From assembly GCF_900007165.1 (NCBI RefSeq), contig NZ_CYGY02000049.1:1-64000 (forward strand): a DNA stretch of 64,000 bases. The letters run 5' to 3'. Shown here piece by piece: positions 23,928-32,522 of the stretch (within the stretch, counting starts at the first letter, position 1; each line of letters begins with the position of its first letter). Under the pieces are notes generated by a model, which had not been told where the DNA came from, made no database searches, and was given only the letters and a program-made list of their open reading frames with translations. The stretch is from Paraburkholderia piptadeniae (lineage in GTDB: Bacteria > Pseudomonadota > Gammaproteobacteria > Burkholderiales > Burkholderiaceae). The position numbers were made by a program, and so were the translations under genes.

Positions 23928-24620
23928 TCAGATGAAGTAGTTCACCCCATTGCCCGCTTCCTCGGGCAGCGCGAGCACGCCGAGTTCGAACGCCACGCGC
24001 ACGAGTCCCGTCGCATTCGATACGCCGAGCTTGCGCATCAGACTCGCGCGATGTTTCTCGATGGTCTTGGGGCTCAGGCGCAGTTGCTCCCCCACTTCGC
24101 GATTGGTGCAGCCCTCCGCGACGAGGCGCAGCACAGTGCGCTCGCGGCAGGTCAGCGCGCTCCAGGTCTGCGCGTGCTGCACGTTCGACGCGAGGCCGGG
24201 CGGCTCGCCGTGCCGCGCGCCGTATTCGTCGAGGGTCGCGTTGGGCCGGCCGAGCATGACGACGCGCATCGCTTCGACGAGTTCGTCGAACGATGTGTCC
24301 TTGAGCACGTAGCCGTCGACACCCGCTGCCAGCGCTTCGCGCATGTGCATGTCGCTCGCGTGGATGGTCAGCGCGATGATCCGTATCTGCGGCGCCTGCC
24401 GCTTGATGTCCGCGATCGCTTCGACGCCGCTCCTGCCCGGCATCGACAGATCCATCAGGATCAGATCGGGGAGCAGCGACATGGCGAGACTGCACGCCTC
24501 GACGCCGTCCCTCGCCTCGCCGGCGACGCTGTATTGCGGCAGCGCGCGGACCATCGAGCACAGTCCGCCGCGCAGCAGCGGCTGGTCTTCGGCAATCAGC
24601 ACACGGTGGATCTTCTCCAC
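23928..24620 (-). CDS. NarL/FixJ-family response regulator (first of two paralogues)
   Basis: The 230-residue product has a receiver domain with the acidic pair in LIAEDQPLLRGGL, the phosphoacceptor in LILMDLSMPGRSG, the Thr/Ser site in IIALTIHASD and the Lys in YVLKDTSFDEL. The C-terminal LuxR-type HTH is LTCRERTVLRLVAEGCTNREVGEQLRLSPKTIEKHRASLMRKLGV. The GTG at 24620 has GGAGGT 5 nt upstream; an in-frame ATG at 24635 is inside the ribosome site region. It starts only 22 bp after the SCO gene stop, so the two are likely cotranscribed. It is a close paralogue of the regulator ending at 27133. No histidine kinase is in its own operon; the divergent kinase at 25924 is the likely partner. Confidence 0.93.
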   Translation of the reverse strand: MEKIHRVLIAEDQPLLRGGLCSMVRALPQYSVAGEARDGVEACSLAMSLLPDLILMDLSMPGRSGVEAIADIKRQAPQIRIIALTIHASDMHMREALAAGVDGYVLKDTSFDELVEAMRVVMLGRPNATLDEYGARHGEPPGLASNVQHAQTWSALTCRERTVLRLVAEGCTNREVGEQLRLSPKTIEKHRASLMRKLGVSNATGLVRVAFELGVLALPEEAGNGVNYFI

Positions 24621-24642
24621 GTTGCACCTCCGCACAGCGGGT

Positions 24643-25647
24643 TCAAGAACCGTTGCTGCCGACGACCTCGTGATACGCGCTCAACAGCTCGTCGGGTGTC
24701 GCGAGTCCGTCGAGCCTCAGCCACGGCTTGCCCGGCGCGGCGCGGAAGAATGCGACGGCCGTGTGGTTCATCTTGTCGCCGCGATAGACGTTGAACGCGC
24801 GCTGCGCCGCGACGCTCGCTTCCACCGTGCCCGTGTAGTACTGCCATTGCGGACCCGCGCCGAAGCGCTCCGCGTAGGCCTTCAGCCGCGCGGGCGTGTC
24901 CTCTTCGGGATCGATGGAGATCGACACGATGTGAACCTTGTCGCGCTCGCTGCCCAGTTCGTTCTGCAATTGCTCTAAGGTCTGGCTGATCATCGGGCAG
25001 ATCGTCGTGCATGACGTGTAGATGAAAGTCAGCACGACCGGGCGGCCGTCGTTGAGTTCGTCGACGAGCGACACGGCTTTGCCGTCGTCGCGCACGAGCG
25101 TGACGGACGGCAACGTGTAGTCGGCCGTCGTGCGCGTCGTGCCCGGCGCCATGTCGTGATGATGAGCGTGCATCTCGTGTCCGTCCGTCATCGAGTGAAG
25201 CTTGTCGTTCGACTGGTCGTCGTGAGTGGGCATCGTGTCGGCGGGCGCCGTCGCGTCGTGCGCGGCGGGCATCGGCATCCCGTCCATCGGCATGTCGGCG
25301 GGCATCGCGTGGGCATGAGGGGCGGCTTCTTCCGTCGTCGTGTCCTGTGCGGCCATGCCCGCCGACGCAGCCTCCTTCATCACTCGCTGTTTTGCCGTCA
25401 GGCCTTCCATCGCGGCATTTTTCGACGCACTGTCCTGCATCGTGTCATCACGCCTGTTCTCGACGGCATCGGCAATGGCATCATCGGCGTTGGCCTCGTC
25501 CATGTTCATCAAAGCGTCGCGATGTTGCGCCTCCATCTGCGCATCGGCCGTGGGCGTCTGTTGCGCGTCGGCGCTCACCGCGGCTTGCGCGGTCAGTCCC
25601 GCGCCCGTCAGGACGAGCGCGCCGATTACGAGCTTGTGGGTGTTCAT
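24643..25647 (-). CDS. SCO1/SenC-family copper chaperone with Met/His-rich extension
   Basis: The 334-residue product is much longer than a usual SCO protein (about 200). After the signal peptide (LVIGALVLTGAGLTAQA) come about 145 residues rich in Met, His, Asp and Ala, with clusters such as PHAHAMPADMPMDGMPMP and HEMHAHHHDM (about 110-166). The thioredoxin-like SCO domain then holds the copper-binding CTTIC (C213, C217) and the third ligand His in DKMNHTAVAFF. SCO proteins deliver copper or reduce thiols during oxidase assembly in the periplasm. AGGAGG before the ATG at 25647 decides the start. It is cotranscribed with a response regulator and divergent from the histidine kinase, so copper handling and sensing are genetically linked here. 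Confidence 0.9.
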   Translation of the reverse strand: MNTHKLVIGALVLTGAGLTAQAAVSADAQQTPTADAQMEAQHRDALMNMDEANADDAIADAVENRRDDTMQDSASKNAAMEGLTAKQRVMKEAASAGMAAQDTTTEEAAPHAHAMPADMPMDGMPMPAAHDATAPADTMPTHDDQSNDKLHSMTDGHEMHAHHHDMAPGTTRTTADYTLPSVTLVRDDGKAVSLVDELNDGRPVVLTFIYTSCTTICPMISQTLEQLQNELGSERDKVHIVSISIDPEEDTPARLKAYAERFGAGPQWQYYTGTVEASVAAQRAFNVYRGDKMNHTAVAFFRAAPGKPWLRLDGLATPDELLSAYHEVVGSNGS

Positions 25648-25755
25648 CGCAACCTCCTCTTCATGAAGCAACGGGCTGCGAACCAGGGCCCGGCGCGCAA
25701 TTCGCCCTTGCTCGTTCAGTCTCGTCAATCGGGTTGGGAGCGTCATTGGATGAAG

Positions 25756-25773
25756 CTACCCAAAGCACGGTAG
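25756..25773. promoter_or_regulatory. Inverted repeat CTACCCAAAGCACGGTAG between the SCO and kinase genes
   Basis: Arms CTACC and GGTAG are separated by 8 bases, 109 bp upstream of the SCO gene and 151 bp upstream of the kinase gene. A related element lies upstream of the multicopper-oxidase operon (44631-44649), and a partial one upstream of the second response regulator (28042-28054). A second inverted repeat, GTACGG-N6-CCGTAC, follows at 25809-25826. Half-sites of the TAC-type heptamer are what NarL-family regulators usually bind. Confidence 0.4.
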
Positions 25774-25923
25774 GAGACTTCCACCTGCGGGATGACCCGC
25801 CGCATGAGGTACGGTATTCCCCGTACGTATCGCAGCACGTGACCCGTTGCGGCGCGTGCGGCTCGCAGCCTACAATCCCCGAGCGGCTTCAGAGTTTTTC
25901 GGGTCAACCAGCCGGGAGCGCCC

Positions 25924-27066
25924 ATGGATGCCACTACGCCGCCTGAACCGCCCGTGAGGCTGCGCGATCTGATCGACGCGATGCGCAAGCTGGGCAAAGC
26001 CATGCGCGACACCGAGCCGCAATCGGCGCACGTCAGCGATGCGCGCGGCGCAGCGCTTGCCGTGACGACATCGGGCGGCGCCATCGTCAGCATGAATCGC
26101 AGCGCTGCGGCGCTGCTCGGCTACACGGGCGCCGAACTCGCCGGCAAGCGCCTCGCCGACATCGCGCACGAAGAGGACCGCGCGGAAGTCGAACGGCAGC
26201 TGCACGTCGTCGATGCAAATGAGCCCTTTCGCTCGTTCGATGTGACGCTCGCAGGCCGAACCGGCCATCGGATGCTCTTGCATGTGTATCAGCAGACGTT
26301 TGCCTCGGGCGATGCGCATACGCATCTGCGGCCTCTGCGTCTCTTGCTGTTCGTCGAGCCGTTGCCCGCGTATGGCGAAACGACGCCGCTCGAAGAGGCA
26401 CATAAGGATGCGTACAGGCGGTCGATCTGGCTCACGCGGGGCCAGCAGCGCGAACGCGAACGCCTTGCCGCCGAGCTTCACGACGGCATGGGCCAGGCGC
26501 TGACGCTGATCAAGCTGATGGTCGAGGATGCGCGCATGCGTCTGCGACGCGGACAGGCCGACGATGCCGCGCAACTGCTCGATGCAGCAGTGCTTCAGGT
26601 ACGTGACACGATTGGCGAAATGCGGCAGATATGCGGGGAATTGCGGCCGCTCGCGCTGGAGCGCCTGGGGCTGCCCGCTGCACTGAGCACGCTTTGCCGG
26701 CGTGTCGAGCAAAGCGTCGAGACATTGCGCGTCGTCCTGTCGTGCGGCGTCGAAGATAGCGAAATCCCCGAGCATCTGAAGGCAGACATCTTTCGCATCG
26801 TGCAGGAAGCGCTCAACAACATCGTCAAGCATGCAGCCGCTTCGGAGATCCGCATCGAGTTGCAGCGCGAAGCCGCGCATCTGCTTCTATCGATACGCGA
26901 CGACGGCGCCGGCTACGACACACATCCGCTTCGCCCGGACGACGCCAGTTCGAATGGGCTCGGCCTGATCGGCATGCAGCATCGTGTGGAAGCGCAAGGC
27001 GGCGCATTCACGATGAACGCATGCAATCACGGCGGCACCGAAGTGTCCGCGCGCTGGCGTCTTTAG
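25924..27066 (+). CDS. PAS-containing cytosolic histidine kinase (NarX/DegS type)
   Basis: The 380-residue product has no membrane segment. Residues about 30-140 form a PAS domain (LAVTTSGGAIVSMNRSAAALLGYTGAELAGKRLADIAHEEDR). The HisKA_3 dimerisation helix is RERERLAAELHDGMGQALTLIKLM, with the phosphoacceptor His in ELHDGMGQ (about 186). The ATPase domain has EALNNIVKHAAASEI (N box), DDGAGYD (G1) and GLGLIGMQHRVEAQGG (G2). Such kinases pair with NarL-type regulators, and two are encoded nearby, one on each side. The PAS input suggests sensing of redox, a cofactor or a ligand inside the cell. Confidence 0.93.
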   Translation: MDATTPPEPPVRLRDLIDAMRKLGKAMRDTEPQSAHVSDARGAALAVTTSGGAIVSMNRSAAALLGYTGAELAGKRLADIAHEEDRAEVERQLHVVDANEPFRSFDVTLAGRTGHRMLLHVYQQTFASGDAHTHLRPLRLLLFVEPLPAYGETTPLEEAHKDAYRRSIWLTRGQQRERERLAAELHDGMGQALTLIKLMVEDARMRLRRGQADDAAQLLDAAVLQVRDTIGEMRQICGELRPLALERLGLPAALSTLCRRVEQSVETLRVVLSCGVEDSEIPEHLKADIFRIVQEALNNIVKHAAASEIRIELQREAAHLLLSIRDDGAGYDTHPLRPDDASSNGLGLIGMQHRVEAQGGAFTMNACNHGGTEVSARWRL

Positions 27067-27132
27067 TGCTGCGTCTTTACGTCTTTACTCCGTGCTTGCG
27101 GCGTTGCTCGACGCGCAGCAGCGCGGACTGCA

Positions 27133-27924
27133 CTAGCCCGCCGCCGTGCCGCTCAGGCGCGGCATCGCGCCGTTCTGCGCATCACCCGTATCCTCGTCGG
27201 CCTGCGCGCCGGCGACGGGCAGGTGATACAGCTTGTCGTCCGTTTCCGGCTCCGCGCATTTCGATGCGAGCGACGTCAGCAGTCCCATGCTGATCGCCGC
27301 GAGCACCAGTTCCGTGACGTTCTCGATGGCGAGCTTGTGCATCACGCTCGCGCGATACTTCTCGATCGTCTTCGGACTCAGATTCAGATACTGGCCCACC
27401 TGCCGGTTGGTCCGCCCTTCCGCAATCAGCTTCAACACGCTGCGTTCGCGTGCCGTCAACAGGTCCCACGCTTTCTTCGGCGAGGCGATCTCGCGTCCCG
27501 TCACGAACGAGTCGACCATGAAGCCATAGACGTCGGCGCTCAAATGCTTCTTGCCGTGCATCACGGTACGCATCGCAAAGAGCAATTCGTCGAACGACAC
27601 GTCCTTCAGCACATATCCGTCGACACCCGCGCGCAACGCTTCGCGCACGTACTCCTCGCTCTGATGCACCGTCAACGCGATGATGCGCACGAGCGGTGAT
27701 CGCCGTTTGATGGCCGCCGTCGCATCGATGCCGTTCATGCCGCGCATCGACAGATCCATCAGGATCAGGTCAGGCGCAAGCGTCATGGCAAGCTGACACG
27801 CTTCCTTCCCGTCGCGCGCCTCGCCGATCACTTCGTATTCGCCCTGCGCCGATAGCATCGAACGCAGTCCATTGCGCAGCAGGTCGTGGTCCTCTGCGAT
27901 GATCACCCGATGTTTGATATTCAC
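27133..27924 (-). CDS. NarL/FixJ-family response regulator (second paralogue)
   Basis: The 263-residue product has a receiver domain (VIIAEDHDLLRNGL, phosphoacceptor in LILMDLSMRGMNG, Lys in YVLKDVSFDEL) and a LuxR-type HTH (LTARERSVLKLIAEGRTNRQVGQYLNLSPKTIEKYRASVMHKLAI). It is longer than its paralogue at 23928 by a C-terminal tail of about 35 residues (SKCAEPETDDKLYHLPVAGAQADEDTGDAQNG) with no recognisable domain. The gene is convergent with the histidine kinase, 66 bp apart. One kinase with two regulators suggests a branched phosphorelay or a specialised second output. Confidence 0.93.
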   Translation of the reverse strand: MNIKHRVIIAEDHDLLRNGLRSMLSAQGEYEVIGEARDGKEACQLAMTLAPDLILMDLSMRGMNGIDATAAIKRRSPLVRIIALTVHQSEEYVREALRAGVDGYVLKDVSFDELLFAMRTVMHGKKHLSADVYGFMVDSFVTGREIASPKKAWDLLTARERSVLKLIAEGRTNRQVGQYLNLSPKTIEKYRASVMHKLAIENVTELVLAAISMGLLTSLASKCAEPETDDKLYHLPVAGAQADEDTGDAQNGAMPRLSGTAAG

Positions 27925-28480
27925 GTTCGGCTCCTCGTTTCCGAAGTGTGCGGGCTATGGAGCAGCGAGCACAAAATTCTTCTTCTTTCTATTGTTTCCT
28001 TCGTGAGTATTACTCATATATTTCGTATACCTGACAACGCGTACCCAAGCCCGGTCCCGGCCCGCGTTTGCCCCATAAACAGCAAGCTTCTTGCCAGTTT
28101 CGCGCGGCCTGTACCAGTGTCAGGTTGTTTAAGAAACGTCAAGTGCCGGTAAAAATTGCGCTCAAAAACGTTTCATTTCTGATTCGTTCCTCCCGATTTC
28201 AAAGCTCCGTGATGATCGGCCAAAAGAGAAAATCGACGCCAAACCGCGAGTCTTTTGGCAGATTCCACCCAAGCCGGTTCGAGCCGCCTGAATTGCTTTC
28301 CATGCTCGCATCACTCGTCGATACGCTGGCAAAGCACGCCCTCCGCCAAACCTGACTTACCTGTAACGTTTCTGTACAGTGGGTGAAAGCCCTCCGCTTG
28401 CGCGTCCGAAAAAGGGGGGCTCGCCCCATTGCTGCCCGCTGGACCGCGCAACACAATCAGAGCACCAGCGGAGAACGATC
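27925..28480. other. 556-bp intergenic region between divergent regulator and transglycosylase genes
   Basis: The region is more AT-rich than its neighbours (for example 27970-28025), as expected of promoters for both flanking genes. TACCCAAGCCCGGT (28042-28055) resembles the inverted repeat at 25756. An 8-bp palindrome CTGTACAG lies at 28372-28379. Plus-strand frames in it have no ribosome site and no recognisable product. Confidence 0.5.
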
Positions 28481-29119
28481 ATGCGCGGGCATGCAGCGAC
28501 ACGACCAGCTCACCCGGCGTCCGCGCCATCCGCCGTACTGGTTGTGTTCTTCGCGCTCGCGCAGCCTGCGCACGCCGACATCTTCGGCAAGGTCGACAAA
28601 ACGGGCGCCGTCGTGCTGACCGATACGCCCGGCAAGGCAGGCATGTCGCTGATCGTCGCCGCGCCTGCATCCGAGAGCCGCGCGAAAGAGCGAGGCAGCA
28701 CTTCATCCTCTCGCGTCGACGGCGCACAGTTCGAAACCGTGATCGCGGAGGCAAGCGAGACTTTCCACGTGCAGCCCGAGTTGTTGCGCGCGGTCATCGA
28801 CGTGGAATCGCGCTACAACCCGCGCGCCGTTTCCGATAAAGGCGCGCTGGGCCTCATGCAGCTGATGCCCGATACCGCGCGCCGCTTCTCCGATGGCGAC
28901 ATGTTCAATCCGCGCGACAACGTGCTCGCGGGCGCACGCTATCTGCGCTTCCTGCTCGATCTGTTCAAGGACGACATGGAGCTGGCGCTCGCCGCTTACA
29001 ACGCCGGAGAAAACGCGGTGATACGCGCCGGTTATCGGATTCCGTTGATTCCCGAAACGCGCGCCTACGTGCCGCGCGTGCTCGAAAAATACCGGCGGAT
29101 GCTGCCTGCCAGCAGTTGA
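28481..29119 (+). CDS. Lytic transglycosylase (SLT domain)
   Basis: The 212-residue product has a signal peptide (SAVLVVFFALAQPAHA) and a short N-terminal beta domain of DUF4124 type (DIFGKVDKTGAVVLTDTP). The C-terminal SLT domain has the catalytic Glu in LLRAVIDVESRYNPRAVSDKGALGLMQLMPDTARRF, then ARYLRFLLDLFKDDMELALAAYNAGENAV. It cleaves peptidoglycan in the periplasm, typically to make room for envelope-spanning machines. GGAG lies 7 nt before the ATG at 28481. It is convergent with the oxidase operon, so its partner system (hybrid secretion, T6SS or Tad) is unclear. Confidence 0.92.
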   Translation: MRGHAATRPAHPASAPSAVLVVFFALAQPAHADIFGKVDKTGAVVLTDTPGKAGMSLIVAAPASESRAKERGSTSSSRVDGAQFETVIAEASETFHVQPELLRAVIDVESRYNPRAVSDKGALGLMQLMPDTARRFSDGDMFNPRDNVLAGARYLRFLLDLFKDDMELALAAYNAGENAVIRAGYRIPLIPETRAYVPRVLEKYRRMLPASS

Positions 29120-29153
29120 GCGCAAACCGCGATGGCGCGCGCAACGCGTGGCG

Positions 29154-30824
29154 CTATGGCACGATCCAGTCGCTATCCGCGACGACGCGCAGCGGGTCGG
29201 CTTGCGCGAAGCGCACGATATACCCGCCTTTCGATGCGAAGCGCTGACCGGGCGCGAGCGTCAGGCGCGGATAGTAGCCCGTGAGAATGCGATGCTCCAG
29301 CATGTCGTCGATGCGTTCGACGAGATAGTCCCGCACGAACGCATCGACCATATGGCTCAATGTTTCCGCGAGGAGCCCGCACGCGAGATAGGTGTCGGCC
29401 TGCACGCGTTCATCGACGACGGGAATGTGCCGTATCGCGAACCAGCCGAATGCATAGTCGACGCGCACACGCCGGCCTTGCGGAAGATCGACGGGGTACG
29501 CGATACGCACGCTGTCTCGCCAGCGCGAAGACAACGGCGCGCGGTCCAGCCCGCCCATCAGCCCGGACAGGTACACGGTCGTCGAAGCGGGCGGCGCATC
29601 GCCGAGCACGGCGATGTCGGGCGGTCTGAGCCAAAGCACGAGCGCGTCCGCATGCGCCGCGCCGTGCAGCGCCGTCGTGACGCGCGCATTGACGGGTAGC
29701 GCGCGATTCTCGACAGCAACGCCCTGCTTCGTGAGATCCGCAGCGAGCGCCTGGGCCGCCGCCTCGCCGCTGTCGCCCGCCCGGTAGACCTGGATCACCG
29801 TCTTGACGGGGCGCCCGGATGAGGAGCTCGACGGCTCGCGTATTCGCTTCGCGATCAGTTCCGCTTCGAGCAGCACGCCGCGCGAGAAATACATCGAATA
29901 GAAATCGTGCTCGCTTTCGACGGGCACTTCGACATTCGGAAACAGACACGGCACCTGTTCGCGCTCGCAGAAGTCGTGAACGGGCCCCCAGTTCCTGCCG
30001 CCCAGGCCCGACAGCACGGCGAACACCGGCTGCCGCGCGAGATGCTCGCGCAACTGCGCCTGCCATGTGTCCGGCGCGCCGTGCAGTTCCCACACGTGCA
30101 GCTCCCAACGGCGATTGACCATGAACATCATCTTGCGCGACGAGCGCAGCGCGGGCGTCGCGCCGAGCGGCGCCGCGTTTTTGTCGGCGAAATAGTGTTC
30201 GAGGACATCGAGCATCCCGTGCCGCTTCACCGGGTCGGCGTCGGGCGTGATGATCGTCGCGAAGTGCAGCACGGTATCCGTCACACCGGGCGCTCTGCGC
30301 CTGTCGAGTGTCTTCAGGTAATCGATCAGCGCATGCATATCCGCGTCATCGAGCGCGAATTGCGGCATCAGATAACCGAGCGGCTTGCCTTCGGAATCGA
30401 TGCCCTCGCGGATCGCGCGCGCGAGTGTCGCTTCCGTATAGGGCTCGCGGCTGGTGCGCACGCCGTCGATGAACGGTATCGTGAGTTCGTCCGGGCTCTG
30501 CGCGGGTGGATGAAACAGATACTGCGCGGCGATGGGCGGGATCGTCGTGTTGCCTTCCTTCGAGCCGAGCCCGCTGCGCCGATGGCAGTTCACGCAGGCC
30601 GCCGTCGCGCCCCGCATCGCGACTTGCCCCTGATGCGTCGCCTCGACGGGTTGGCCATCGCCTGCGATGCCGTCGCGAAAGATTGCCTCGCCGACATCGA
30701 TGGGCGGCGCGCTGCGAGCGTGATGCGCGCACATCAGCAAGCCCGCGGCGAGCGCGCTCGATAACAGCACACGCAGCAGGCGCTGCGCCAACGCATCCGC
30801 CCTCGCGACGAGACCGCGCGCCAT
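29154..30824 (-). CDS. Exported c-type cytochrome fused to a periplasmic-binding-like domain
   Basis: The 556-residue product has a signal peptide (LLRVLLSSALAAGLLMCAHHARSA). A cytochrome c domain (about 40-190) has a single haem site CVNCH (about 73-77) and a distal PLGYLMPQFALDDADMHALIDYLKTL, with Met ligand candidates. From about 200 to the end comes a domain resembling type 1 periplasmic-binding proteins (GARP-like): DVLEHYFADKNAAPLGATPALRSSR, PVFAVLSGLGGRNWGPVHDFCEREQVPCLFPNVE and VYLSGLMGGLD. It would pass electrons from, or sense substrate for, the multicopper oxidases at the far end of the operon. It begins 2 bp after the stop of the previous gene. A c-type cytochrome partner is also reported for the Mn-oxidation-linked mofC gene of Leptothrix; whether the two are related is inference. 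Confidence 0.85.
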   Translation of the reverse strand: MARGLVARADALAQRLLRVLLSSALAAGLLMCAHHARSAPPIDVGEAIFRDGIAGDGQPVEATHQGQVAMRGATAACVNCHRRSGLGSKEGNTTIPPIAAQYLFHPPAQSPDELTIPFIDGVRTSREPYTEATLARAIREGIDSEGKPLGYLMPQFALDDADMHALIDYLKTLDRRRAPGVTDTVLHFATIITPDADPVKRHGMLDVLEHYFADKNAAPLGATPALRSSRKMMFMVNRRWELHVWELHGAPDTWQAQLREHLARQPVFAVLSGLGGRNWGPVHDFCEREQVPCLFPNVEVPVESEHDFYSMYFSRGVLLEAELIAKRIREPSSSSSGRPVKTVIQVYRAGDSGEAAAQALAADLTKQGVAVENRALPVNARVTTALHGAAHADALVLWLRPPDIAVLGDAPPASTTVYLSGLMGGLDRAPLSSRWRDSVRIAYPVDLPQGRRVRVDYAFGWFAIRHIPVVDERVQADTYLACGLLAETLSHMVDAFVRDYLVERIDDMLEHRILTGYYPRLTLAPGQRFASKGGYIVRFAQADPLRVVADSDWIVP

Positions 30825-30826
30825 GG

Positions 30827-31648
30827 CTAAGGCACGCGACGCAGCGCCGGCATGCCGCTCACGCCCACGGCCACCGATGCGCGCCGCCCCGGCAACGCGG
30901 GCTTGATGAACATCGCGTCCTCGAGCGGCGGATTCACCGAGACCCGTTCGAGCACGAGCCTGTCTTTTTTCGCCGCGCCCGTCACGCCGCTTTCGATCAC
31001 GAACGGCACCTGCAAGCCATCGACTTCGCGAAAGTCGCGATACGTCACTTCGATCGTGACGGGCGTGCGCGACAGGCTCGGCGCTTCGCGATCGTATTTG
31101 ATGTCGAGAAACGATGCGGCATCGACCCACACATGCCGATGCGCGCCCGAAGGCAAGGTCACGGCAAGCCGGTAAGCGTTCTTCCCTTCGACGGCATCCA
31201 TGCCGTCGAGCGCCACCGCAATGCCCTTCGCCGTGTGATCGAGCAACGGCCCGTCGATCACCTGCTCGTCGCGCGCATAGCGGATTTCCGCCGGCGTATA
31301 AGGCTGCACATCCGGCGCGCCGCCCGACGACGGCCGTATCTTCCAGCCTTCCTTGCCGTCGAATATGCGCACGATCCGCTGGTTCATCGCCGTGATCTCG
31401 AAGCGCGTGCTGCTCGGCCGCCGCATCGCCAGCATGAACGGCGCGTTCGGATTCGGCGCATTGGCGCTTTCGACATGTCCCATCCAGATCATCGTGCGGA
31501 CCTTGCGCCAGGCTTCGTCGCCGCCGCGCGCGGCCGCGTTCTTCGCGATGACCTCGTCGACCGTGAGCAACTGCTCGGCGGCGGGCATCTGCGCCCATGC
31601 GAGCGCGGACACACAGCCCGCCAGCAGCCATGACGTGAAGCGTTTCAT
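30827..31648 (-). CDS. LolA-like exported protein (paralogue 1)
   Basis: The 273-residue product has a signal peptide (FTSWLLAGCVSALAWA). It then has AAARGGDEAWRKVRTMIWMGHVE and the half-barrel pattern of outer-membrane lipoprotein-sorting proteins: STRFEITAMNQRIVRIFDGKEGWKIRP, IDGPLLDHTAKGIAVALDGMDAVEGKNAYRLAVTLPSGAHRHVWVDAASFLDIKYD and VTYRDFREVDGLQVPFVIE. Family members bind lipids or carry hydrophobic ligands in the periplasm. The ATG at 31648 is chosen over an upstream frame without homology. It shares clear similarity in size and motif order with the gene that precedes it. Confidence 0.85.
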   Translation of the reverse strand: MKRFTSWLLAGCVSALAWAQMPAAEQLLTVDEVIAKNAAARGGDEAWRKVRTMIWMGHVESANAPNPNAPFMLAMRRPSSTRFEITAMNQRIVRIFDGKEGWKIRPSSGGAPDVQPYTPAEIRYARDEQVIDGPLLDHTAKGIAVALDGMDAVEGKNAYRLAVTLPSGAHRHVWVDAASFLDIKYDREAPSLSRTPVTIEVTYRDFREVDGLQVPFVIESGVTGAAKKDRLVLERVSVNPPLEDAMFIKPALPGRRASVAVGVSGMPALRRVP

Positions 31649-31673
31649 GATCGGCCCCCTCGAACGCGCAACG

Positions 31674-32483
31674 TCATCTGCCCGCGACCTTCGCGGGCGC
31701 GGACTGCGGCTGCGCGGGCAACTGCGGCTTCGCGAAGAGCGCATCGTCGGCGGGCTGGTTCACGGTGACGCGCTCGATCGTCATCTGATGCTTCTGCTTC
31801 ACGCCCTTCACCTGCGTCTCCAGCAGATGCGGCACCATCAGTCCATTCTCGCGGCGATAGTCGCGGTAGTAGACGGAAACGGCATGCATCCGGCCGTCGA
31901 GCTTGCGCGGATCGCCTTCGATCTTCAGCTCGAGATAGCTCGACGCGTCGATCCACACGTGCCGTTGCGCGTGATCTTTGGTCGTCAGCAGAAGCTTGTA
32001 TGCACGGTGCCCTTCGACGGTATCCATGCCCCGCAACGCGACCTGGCTGCCCTTCGCCGCATAGTCGATCAACGGGCCGTCGAGGTCCGCCGTTTCCGCC
32101 GCCGATTTCACTTCAGCCGCCGTATAAGGCTCCGCGACATTGCGGCCGAGGAACGGCCGCACCTTCCACCCCTGCGTGCCGTCGTAGACCTGGAACGCGA
32201 TCTGGTTGTCGAAGTTCAGCTCGAAGCGGCTCTTGTGAGGCCGCTTCATCGTCATGACGAACGGCAGCTTGACGGGCTTTTTGCCGCCGACATCGATCTG
32301 TCCGCTCATCGTCATCGTGCCGACGGCGCGCCACGCCTGCAATCCGCCGCGCGCGGCCACGTTGCGCTCGACGACCTGCGCCGCGCTCATGCCGCCGCCA
32401 CCCGCCGCCAGCGCGATGTGCGAGACCGCGCTCGCCGCTATCGCGCCCGTCGTGCAAACCGCCATCAGAATGCCCCGAGTCAT
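31674..32483 (-). CDS. LolA-like exported protein (paralogue 2)
   Basis: The 269-residue product has a signal peptide (LMAVCTTGAIAASAVSHIALA). It shows the same succession of blocks as its neighbour: NVAARGGLQAWRAVGTMTMSGQ, SRFELNFDNQIAFQVYDGTQGWKVRP, DLDGPLIDYAAKGSQVALRGMDTVEGHRAYKLLLTTKDHAQRHVWIDASSYLELKIEGD and VYYRDYRRENGLMVPHLLE. The C-terminus is Pro/Gln/Ala-rich. The two genes look like a tandem duplication with substantial divergence, retained in one operon 25 bp apart. The role may be lipid or metal-ligand carriage for surface assembly; it is not known. Confidence 0.85.
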   Translation of the reverse strand: MTRGILMAVCTTGAIAASAVSHIALAAGGGGMSAAQVVERNVAARGGLQAWRAVGTMTMSGQIDVGGKKPVKLPFVMTMKRPHKSRFELNFDNQIAFQVYDGTQGWKVRPFLGRNVAEPYTAAEVKSAAETADLDGPLIDYAAKGSQVALRGMDTVEGHRAYKLLLTTKDHAQRHVWIDASSYLELKIEGDPRKLDGRMHAVSVYYRDYRRENGLMVPHLLETQVKGVKQKHQMTIERVTVNQPADDALFAKPQLPAQPQSAPAKVAGR

Positions 32484-32522
32484 GTCGATCTCCTCAATGT
32501 CGCGCCGCGCACACGCCGCGCA

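Noticed and set aside
28379..28480. N-terminal extension of the lytic transglycosylase
   Set aside because: The extension is not signal-like, and the ATG at 28481 has GGAG 7 nt upstream and gives a proper signal peptide.
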